Shown here: one piece after another, positions 58,931 through 64,000 of the stretch
How positions within the stretch are numbered: the first letter of the stretch is position 1
How the letters are laid out: the number at the start of each line of letters is the position of its first letter
NCBI RefSeq assembly: GCF_009753715.1
Contig: NZ_WQMS01000013.1
Location: 62,001 to 126,000, forward strand
Origin: Sphingomonas horti
GTDB taxonomy: Bacteria; Pseudomonadota; Alphaproteobacteria; Sphingomonadales; Sphingomonadaceae
Reading direction: 5' to 3'
DNA: 64,000 nt
Notes under the pieces: model-generated
The model's database searches: none
What the model saw: the letters and a program-made list of their open reading frames with translations, nothing else
What the model was told of the DNA's origin: nothing
Program-made: the position numbers and the translations under genes

Positions 58931-59197
58931 CTATTTCTTGCGCCCCTTGCCCTTGTCGCGGTTCGCGTACAGCATCGCGGCGACCAGGGCGGCCGAGCCG
59001 ATGCCCACGCCGACGCCTGCCGCCAGCCAGGCGGTTCGCTTTTCTGACGCAGCCTTTTCCTCTCCGTCCTTGTGAAGCCGCGCTGATTCTACGATCTCGT
59101 TCACCGGTTTCTCCGTTGCATTGCCTGCCGCGTCGCCGGCAGGTGCGTTCCCGGGCGACGTTTCAGGGGCGATACGAGCTTCGTCAAGACTGGGCAC
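58931..59197 (-). CDS. Small single-helix membrane protein, unknown function
   Basis: An 88-residue protein. An acidic, alanine-rich N-terminal part is followed by one membrane helix (about residues 58-78, AAGVGVGIGSAALVAAM) and a basic C-terminus (KGKGRKK), suggesting the tail is cytoplasmic. The GTG at 59197 is chosen because AAGGAG lies 7 bases upstream; the TTG at 59203 would be next to that site. Divergent from the phosphoribosyltransferase gene, it has a near-consensus EcfG promoter. No family recognised. Confidence 0.75.
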   Translation of the reverse strand: MPSLDEARIAPETSPGNAPAGDAAGNATEKPVNEIVESARLHKDGEEKAASEKRTAWLAAGVGVGIGSAALVAAMLYANRDKGKGRKK

Positions 59198-59221
59198 GGA
59201 CAATCTCCTTGTGCCTGCCCC

Positions 59222-59247
59222 AACGATTCGCGCGCGCGACCGTTTCC
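59222..59247 (-). promoter_or_regulatory. Near-consensus EcfG-type stress promoter
   Basis: On the minus strand GGAAAC (59247-59242), 16 bases and CGTT (59225-59222). Read as GGAAA with a 17-base spacer or GAAAC with 16, the -35 differs from GGAAC at one position. It would start the small membrane-protein gene at 59197 after a leader of about 18 bases. Confidence 0.45.
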
Positions 59248-59263
59248 ACGGCTCGGCGCAGAG

Positions 59264-59289
59264 GGAACAGGCGCGCGGCGCTCTCCGTT
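59264..59289 (+). promoter_or_regulatory. EcfG-type general-stress promoter, exact consensus
   Basis: GGAAC (59264-59268), 17 bases and CGTT (59286-59289) match the EcfG consensus at every fixed base. The predicted start near 59296 leaves about 11 bases before the ATG at 59307, with the GGAGG site just inside the transcript. It lies back to back with the minus-strand site at 59222-59247. Confidence 0.78.
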
Positions 59290-59306
59290 ACCGCAACGGA
59301 GGTCCG

Positions 59307-59990
59307 ATGGTCTTCGGCATGACCGATTCCCGAACGCCGGCCCGCTTCGACGATCGCCGCGATGCCGGCCGGAAACTGGCGGAGGCTGCGCGCCGTTATG
59401 CGGCCGAGCACCCGATCGTGCTGGCGCTGCCGCGCGGCGGCGTGCCGGTCGCCTATGAAGTGGCGACGGCACTCGGCGCGCCGATGGACCTGCTGTTCGT
59501 GCGTAAGATCGGAGCGCCCGGCCAGCCCGAATATGGGATCGGCGCGGTGGTCGACGGCGATCATCCGCAGGTCGTGCTGAACGACGTCGCGCGCCAGCTC
59601 AACATTCCTTCCGCCTATGTCGAGGAGCAGAAACGGCGCGAGCTCCAGGAAATCGAACGCCGACGCCGCGCCTATCTGGGCGACCGCGAGCCGCTGGCCC
59701 TAAAAGGCCGCACGGTCATGGTGGTCGACGACGGAATCGCGACGGGAGGAACGGTCCGCGCGTCGCTGCGGGCCTTGCGCGGAGCCGAGGTGCGACGGCT
59801 AATCCTGGCCGTTCCCGTGGCGGCGGCCGATACGATCGAGAGCCTCGGGTCAGAGGCCGACGAGATCCTGTGCCTCGCGACGCCGGACCCATTCTACGCG
59901 GTCGGGCTCTATTACCGCGATTTCGAGCAGACCAGCGACGAGGAAGTGGTGCGCCTGCTGGGCCAGGCGCAGCAGACGGAGCAGACGTAA
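59307..59990 (+). CDS. Phosphoribosyltransferase-family protein
   Basis: A 227-residue type I phosphoribosyltransferase fold. The PRPP loop is MVVDDGIATGGTVRAS, with an LPRGGVPVAYEVA segment earlier. The ATG at 59307 has GGAGG upstream. Family members use PRPP with a base or other nucleophile; this stand-alone group has no assigned substrate. An exact EcfG promoter precedes it, and DUF3008 follows after 11 bases, so it is probably part of a stress-induced operon rather than of purine salvage. Confidence 0.85.
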   Translation: MVFGMTDSRTPARFDDRRDAGRKLAEAARRYAAEHPIVLALPRGGVPVAYEVATALGAPMDLLFVRKIGAPGQPEYGIGAVVDGDHPQVVLNDVARQLNIPSAYVEEQKRRELQEIERRRRAYLGDREPLALKGRTVMVVDDGIATGGTVRASLRALRGAEVRRLILAVPVAAADTIESLGSEADEILCLATPDPFYAVGLYYRDFEQTSDEEVVRLLGQAQQTEQT

Positions 59991-60001
59991 AGGAGAAGCA
60001 G

Positions 60002-60184
60002 ATGCCTGCCAAATCGAAGAAGCAGCAAATGGCCGCCGGCGCGGCGCTTGCGGTTAAGGAAGGCGAAAAGCCGAAATCGAGCCTGAAAGGCGCGTCGAAG
60101 CAGATGGAAAGCTCGATGAGCAAGAAAGAGCTCGAAAAGCTCGCCCACACCAAGCGCAGCAAGCTGCCCGACAAGAAGAGCTGA
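60002..60184 (+). CDS. DUF3008-family small protein
   Basis: A 60-residue, very lysine-rich, cytoplasmic protein. PAKSKKQQMAAGAALAVKEG, the LKGASKQM core and LAHTKRSKLPDKKS match the DUF3008 family of small alphaproteobacterial proteins of unknown function. AGGAG lies 6 bases before the ATG. It follows the phosphoribosyltransferase gene by 11 bases and would share its stress promoter. Confidence 0.85.
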   Translation: MPAKSKKQQMAAGAALAVKEGEKPKSSLKGASKQMESSMSKKELEKLAHTKRSKLPDKKS

Positions 60185-60224
60185 TCCGCGCGTCGCGACG
60201 CGGAGGCGCTAGCTGGAGACCGGG

Positions 60225-60315
60225 TGGCGGAGCGGGAGGGATTCGAACCCTCGATACGGTTTTGCCGTATACTCACTTTCCAGGCGAGCGCCTTCGACCA
60301 CTCGGCCACCGCTCC
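60225..60315 (-). tRNA. tRNA-Ser(GGA)
   Basis: A 91-base class II tRNA on the minus strand. Acceptor stem GGAGCGG pairs with CCGCTCC, the anticodon loop carries GGA (reading UCC and UCU), a long variable arm is present, and the T-arm GGGTTCGAATCCC and encoded 3' CCA (60227-60225) are intact. This is the second serine tRNA of the window, with a different anticodon from the one at 3714. Confidence 0.97.
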
Positions 60316-60364
60316 GCATGCCTGTTGAAGCGCTGCCCCCTATCCTGTGGTTCGGCAGCGTGCA

Positions 60365-61330
60365 ATGCTTTGCGGCATGCTGACGATGCTCCTGCTGCTG
60401 CAAGCCGCCGCCCCTGCCCCCGCCGCCCCCGCCAAGGCCCCGAGCGAGATCGTCGCCGCGGCGCCGGCGTCGGACTGGGTCGACATCGCGCCGGACGACC
60501 TGCTGGTGATGCAGCTCGCGCCCGATCGCGACGGCGCCGCGCGAAAAGTGGTGATCCAGCTGATGCCGCCGCCCTTCTCCCAGCCCTGGATCGCGAACAT
60601 CCGCACGCTTGCGAAAGCGCATTGGTGGGACGGCACCGCCGTCACCCGCGTGCAGGACAACTATGTCGCGCAATGGGGCGACCCGACGGAGAAGAAGCCG
60701 CTGCCGGCGGGGCTGATGAAGGCTTCCGAGCGTGCCTATATGACCGTCATACCCAAACCGGCGGAGAACAGGCTCTCACGCTTTCGCTATCCAGATCCCT
60801 ATTCCCGCGGAACTCTCTTCGACTCTGGCTGGCCCCTCGCCTTTGAGCTCATACACGATGTGCCAGTCGTCGATCAGAATGGGCGACCGATGCCGCCGTC
60901 GACAACACGAAATGCCTGGCCCGTCCACTGCTACGGCATGGTTGGCGTCGGTCGGAACATGCCGCCCGATGCGGGCACGGGCGCCGAGCTCTACACCGTG
61001 ATCGGGCATGCGCCGCGGCATCTGGACCGCAACATCGCGTTGGTCGGGCGCGTGGTGGAGGGGATCGAGAACCTGTCCAGCCTGCCGCGCGGGACGGGGC
61101 CGCTCGGCGTCTATGAAAAGCCGGAGCAGCGGGTGCCGATCGCCTCGATCCGGCTCGCGTCCGAGCAGCCGGCGGCGGCGCGGCCGCATCTCCAGTATCT
61201 CTCGACCGAGAGCGCCAGCTTTGCCGCTTACGCGGACGCGCGGGCGAACCGGAGGGACGCTTTTTTCATCGTGCCGGCGGGCGGAGCGGATATTTGCAAC
61301 ATCCCGGTGCCGATCAGGCGCAAGCCTTGA
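60365..61330 (+). CDS. Cyclophilin-like peptidyl-prolyl isomerase (predicted exported)
   Basis: A 321-residue protein: a short hydrophobic N-terminal segment ending in an alanine-proline-rich stretch, consistent with a signal peptide, and a cyclophilin-like domain. In that domain the final block has LYTVIGHAPRHLDRNIALVGRVVEGIENLSSLP, where the VIGxxPxxLD and VGxVVEG spacing fits cyclophilin. A large insertion separates the two halves. The start is uncertain: the ATG at 60365, a GTG at 60347 and ATGs at 60377 and 60386 are in frame. No operon partner. Confidence 0.72.
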   Translation: MLCGMLTMLLLLQAAAPAPAAPAKAPSEIVAAAPASDWVDIAPDDLLVMQLAPDRDGAARKVVIQLMPPPFSQPWIANIRTLAKAHWWDGTAVTRVQDNYVAQWGDPTEKKPLPAGLMKASERAYMTVIPKPAENRLSRFRYPDPYSRGTLFDSGWPLAFELIHDVPVVDQNGRPMPPSTTRNAWPVHCYGMVGVGRNMPPDAGTGAELYTVIGHAPRHLDRNIALVGRVVEGIENLSSLPRGTGPLGVYEKPEQRVPIASIRLASEQPAAARPHLQYLSTESASFAAYADARANRRDAFFIVPAGGADICNIPVPIRRKP

Positions 61331-61341
61331 AACATGGTTGC

Positions 61342-61424
61342 CGTCATTGCGAGCGAAGCGAAGCAATCCAGCAAGGGGGGCGGGACGACTGGATTGCTTC
61401 GTCGCTTCGCTCCTCGCAATGACG
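61342..61424. repeat. Inverted repeat, CGTCATTGCGAGCGAAGC family
   Basis: CGTCATTGCGAGCGAAGCGA at 61342 faces TCGCTTCGCTCCTCGCAATG, ending in ACGG, and CAATCCAG faces CTGGATTG. GATTGCTTCG(T/C)CGCTTCG-type elements are among the most widely dispersed repeats in alphaproteobacteria. It lies between the convergent cyclophilin and dctA genes. Confidence 0.85.
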
Positions 61425-61442
61425 GTATGGGATGGTTCGACG

Positions 61443-62720
61443 TCACTCGTCCGCCAGCACCGGATCGTGGATCGGTTCGCCCGCCAGCACACGGCGCATG
61501 CGGTCGCGGTCGAGGGCGCCTTCCCAGCGGGCGATCGCGACAGTCGCGACGCCATTGCCGATGATGTTGGTGATCGCGCGCGCTTCCGACATGAAACGGT
61601 CTATGCCCAGGATCAGGGCGATGCCGGCGACGGGCACCGTGTGCGTGGCGCTGAGCGTCGCCGCCAGCGTCACGAACCCGCTGCCGGTCACGCCCGCCGC
61701 GCCTTTCGACGTCAGCAGCAGGATCGCAAGCAGGCCGAGCTGGTGGCCAATCGTCAATTCGGTGTTCGTTGCCTGGGCGATGAACATCGCGGCCATCGTC
61801 AGGTAGATCGAAGTGCCGTCCAGGTTGAACGAATAGCCGGTCGGCACGACGAGACCGACGACCGGCTTGGCACAGCCGAGGTCCTCCAGCTTGCGCATCA
61901 GCCGTGGCAATGCGGTTTCAGACGATGAGGTGCCGAGCACGATCAGGATTTCGGCGGCGATGTAGCGAAGGAACGCGAAGATGCTAAACCCGCTCGCCCA
62001 GGCGATCACGCCCAGCACGACGAACACGAACAGCAGGCAGGTCGCATAGACGCTGAGCATCAGCACGCCGAGCTGCGCGAGCGTGCCGACGCCATATTTG
62101 CCGATCGTGAACGCCATCGCGCCGAACGCGCCGATCGGCGCCACGCGCATCAGCATCGCGATGATGTGGAAGAAGAACTCGCTCGCGCGGTCGAGGAAGC
62201 GGACGGCGGCCTCCCCGCTCTCGCCCATATGCGCGAGCGTCAGGCCGGAAAGGATCGCGACCAGCAGCACCGGCAGCAGGTCCGGCCCGGTCAGCGCGCC
62301 GAAGAAGCTGTCGGGGATGATGCCGAGCAGGAACGGCGCCACGCCTTGCTCATGCGCCTTGCCGGCATAGTCGGCGACACCGGCCATGCTGAGCGTCGCC
62401 GGATCGGCGTTGATGCCGTCGCCGGGCCTGACGAGGTTCACGATCACCAGCCCGATCACCAGCGCCAGCGTCGTCACCGCCTCGAAATAGACGAGCGCCT
62501 TCAGCCCGACGCGGCCGAGCGCGCGCAGATCGCCGATCTTGGCGATGCCGAGCACCACGGTCGTGAAGATGATCGGCGCGATCATCATCTTGACCAGCTT
62601 GATGAAGGCGTCGCCGAGCGGCTTCAGCGCCGCGCCGAATTCCGGCCACAACCAGCCGACCAGCACGCCCAGCACGATGCCGACGAGCACCTGGGCATAG
62701 AGGTGGCGGAAGATGCGCAT
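61443..62720 (-). CDS. dctA: C4-dicarboxylate/cation symporter
   Basis: A 425-residue DAACS-family transporter (glutamate/aspartate/C4-dicarboxylate:cation symporter). It has about eight membrane helices plus two re-entrant loops: the serine-rich [12 protein letters not shown] and a later region with [19 protein letters not shown], and [11 protein letters not shown]. The length and spacing match DctA, which takes up succinate, fumarate and malate. No DctB/DctD two-component genes are in view. It is separated from dprA by one base and may be read through from it. Confidence 0.88.
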   Translation of the reverse strand: MRIFRHLYAQVLVGIVLGVLVGWLWPEFGAALKPLGDAFIKLVKMMIAPIIFTTVVLGIAKIGDLRALGRVGLKALVYFEAVTTLALVIGLVIVNLVRPGDGINADPATLSMAGVADYAGKAHEQGVAPFLLGIIPDSFFGALTGPDLLPVLLVAILSGLTLAHMGESGEAAVRFLDRASEFFFHIIAMLMRVAPIGAFGAMAFTIGKYGVGTLAQLGVLMLSVYATCLLFVFVVLGVIAWASGFSIFAFLRYIAAEILIVLGTSSSETALPRLMRKLEDLGCAKPVVGLVVPTGYSFNLDGTSIYLTMAAMFIAQATNTELTIGHQLGLLAILLLTSKGAAGVTGSGFVTLAATLSATHTVPVAGIALILGIDRFMSEARAITNIIGNGVATVAIARWEGALDRDRMRRVLAGEPIHDPVLADE

Positions 62721-63815
62721 TCAGGCGGCGAGGCTGACGCGCCCGCCGGCGTGGCGCTCCAGCCGGCCGGCGAGCTCCAGCTCCAGCAAGGCGGTCTGCA
62801 CCACGGCGCTCGGCAAGCCGGACAGGCGGATGACCTCGTCCACCGGGACCGCGGTGGGGCCGAGCAGGTCCAGCACTGCCTCACGTTCTGTGTCGGACGC
62901 ATCGTCGGCCCGGCCCGGTTCGTACGAGCTAAGGGGCTGGGCTACCGCCCGCGGGTCGATTGGGCGGATCTGCTCCAGCACGTCGGCCGCGTTCTGGATC
63001 AGGGTCGCGCCCTCGCGGATCAGCAGGTTGCAGCCCTGCGCGCGCGGGTCGAGCGGTGATCCGGGCACCCCCATCACCTCGCGGCCCAACTCTGCGGCGA
63101 TGCGGGCCGTGATCAGAGAGCCGGACTTCGGCGCCGCCTCCACCACCACCGTGCCGAGCGACAGGCCGGCGATGATGCGGTTGCGCGACGGGAAATGGCG
63201 GGCGAGCGGCTCGGTGCCCGGCGGCTGCTCGGCGATCAGCAGGCCGTCGGTGGCGATCTTCTCCTGCAGCGCGGCATTCTCGGGCGGATAGGCGACATCA
63301 ATCCCGCTCGCGATCACCGCGATCGTGCCGCCCTGCAGCGCGCCGACATGCGCGGCGGTGTCGATCCCTCGCGCGAGGCCGGAGACGATCGTCGCGCCCT
63401 CGCCCGCCAGCTGCTGCGCGAGACCGCGCGCGACACGGCAGGCGGCGGCCGAGGCATTGCGCGCGCCGACGATGGCGACCATCGGCCGGTCGAGCAATTC
63501 CATATGTCCGCGCACGATCAGCATCGGCGGCGCGCTCTCGGTCGCGCGCAGCAGGGCCGGATAGTCCGGATCGTCGACGAACAGCGCACGGGCGCCGAGC
63601 TTCGCGATCGCGGCAAGCTCCCGCTCGATCCGCCGCGGGTCGGCCGGCCGGAAATCGCGGCGCCCTCCCCTCGCCGCCAACATCGGCAACGCCTCAAGCG
63701 CGGCGGCAGCACTGCCAAAACGGGCAATCAACTGGCGATATGAGACGGGTCCGATGTTCGGCGTGCGCAGCAGCTGGAGCTTCGCCGCGCGGTGGTCGGG
63801 CTCGATATCAGCCAC
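62721..63815 (-). CDS. dprA: DNA-processing protein DprA
   Basis: Loads RecA onto incoming single-stranded DNA in natural transformation. The 364-residue protein has an N-terminal helix-hairpin-helix/SAM-like region, the Rossmann-fold core (VGARNASAAACRVARG, IVSGLARGIDTAAHVGAL) and a C-terminal winged-helix-like domain (VDEVIRLSGLPSAVVQTAL). The start is a GTG at 63815, overlapping the plsY stop by 8 bases; the plsY-dprA order is typical of alphaproteobacteria. DprA is present also in non-competent species, so competence is not proven. Confidence 0.95.
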   Translation of the reverse strand: MADIEPDHRAAKLQLLRTPNIGPVSYRQLIARFGSAAAALEALPMLAARGGRRDFRPADPRRIERELAAIAKLGARALFVDDPDYPALLRATESAPPMLIVRGHMELLDRPMVAIVGARNASAAACRVARGLAQQLAGEGATIVSGLARGIDTAAHVGALQGGTIAVIASGIDVAYPPENAALQEKIATDGLLIAEQPPGTEPLARHFPSRNRIIAGLSLGTVVVEAAPKSGSLITARIAAELGREVMGVPGSPLDPRAQGCNLLIREGATLIQNAADVLEQIRPIDPRAVAQPLSSYEPGRADDASDTEREAVLDLLGPTAVPVDEVIRLSGLPSAVVQTALLELELAGRLERHAGGRVSLAA

Positions 63816-64000
63816 TCTTGCGCCCGACCTTGGGTTCGGTGCCGGCGAACAGCCGCGCGATGTTGCCGCGGTGCCTCCAGAAGACGATCAATGCGAGCGC
63901 GATGAACAGCACGCCGAAATCGGCGCGGCCGAAAGCGAAGGCGGCGATCGGAGCCGCCAGTGCCGCCGCGAGACTGCCGACCGATGAATAGCGGCTCAGC
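63808..64000 (-). CDS. plsY: Glycerol-3-phosphate acyltransferase PlsY (partial, N-terminus beyond window)
   Basis: C-terminal 63 residues of an inner-membrane protein. RYSSVGSLAAALAAPIAAF and the end FWRHRGNIARLFAGTEPK are characteristic of PlsY, which acylates glycerol 3-phosphate from acyl phosphate at the start of phospholipid synthesis. Two membrane segments remain visible. Its stop overlaps the dprA start by 8 bases. The rest lies to the right of base 64000. Confidence 0.9.
   Translation of the reverse strand, partial: LSRYSSVGSLAAALAAPIAAFAFGRADFGVLFIALALIVFWRHRGNIARLFAGTEPKVGRKSG

Noticed and set aside
62721-63815. Evidence of natural competence from dprA
   Set aside because: dprA is widespread in bacteria not known to be competent, and no other competence genes are in the window.

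Overview
The window is a continuous piece of chromosome from a GC-rich alphaproteobacterium, most likely a sphingomonad (Sphingomonas or a close relative). This rests on the gene order (a dnaA/rpsT pair; tim44-mltA-smr next to secB; lptD-surA-pdxA-rsmA), a protein ending in the PEPxxWA-CTERM sorting signal typical of this group, frequent GTG and TTG starts with 4-base gene overlaps, and several short palindromic repeat families of the kind common in sphingomonads. No phage, plasmid, transposase, CRISPR array or rRNA operon is visible. Almost everything is core housekeeping, packed tightly in short operons.

Layout. 1-3.6 kb (minus): holB (cut by the window edge), tmk, a D-Ala-D-Ala carboxypeptidase and an MltB-type lytic transglycosylase. 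3.7-7.1 kb: tRNA-Ser(UGA), a small membrane protein, an EEP-family phosphohydrolase and a large patatin-related protein. 7.2-13 kb (plus): lapA-pyrF-trpF-trpB-trpA-accD-folC, joined mostly by 4-base overlaps. 13-18.7 kb (minus): a haem-oxygenase-like metalloenzyme, an AmpG-type permease, the CTERM protein, and tim44-mltA-smr. 18.8-22.9 kb (plus): secB, murJ, trpS and a DUF4136 lipoprotein. 22.9-30.4 kb (minus): dnaA, rpsT, two acyl-CoA dehydrogenases, a class A PBP and ndk. 30.4-43.5 kb: an MBL hydrolase, pepA, the lptD-surA-pdxA-rsmA envelope and cofactor operon, smpB and dapA, an Slt-type transglycosylase, a GreB-type factor and an FkbM methyltransferase. 43.5-55.7 kb: ppk2, aspS, rnd, then DUF2066-hdaA-ppk1-ppx divergent from purM-purN. 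55.8-64 kb: a CocE/NonD hydrolase, rplM-rpsI, a small stress-type cassette, tRNA-Ser(GGA), a cyclophilin-like protein, dctA, dprA and plsY (cut by the window edge).

How the genes fit together. Peptidoglycan turnover and synthesis is unusually well represented: DacA-type carboxypeptidase, MltB, MltA, Slt, AmpG, MurJ and PBP1A. Outer-membrane biogenesis (LptD, SurA, SecB) and polyphosphate metabolism (PPK1, PPX, PPK2) are also present. Replication control appears twice, as dnaA and as hdaA, which carries an N-terminal clamp-binding motif.

The strongest non-routine signals are regulatory. Two exact GGAAC-N17-CGTT sequences lie just upstream of the haem-oxygenase-like enzyme (13.9 kb) and a phosphoribosyltransferase/DUF3008 pair (59.3 kb). 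Near-matches lie upstream of two small membrane-protein genes. This is the known promoter signature of the alphaproteobacterial general-stress sigma factor EcfG, so the window probably holds several members of that regulon. Other points are a PurN-YjbR fusion, a dnaA upstream region rich in GANTC sites and GGCGGAA repeats, a promoter plus attenuator-like hairpin ahead of rpsT, and palindromic repeats that have become part of genes (ribosome-binding sites of greB and ppk2, last codons of rsmA). I did not find a clearly new multi-gene system; the stress-promoter set and the haem-oxygenase-like enzyme are the best leads.
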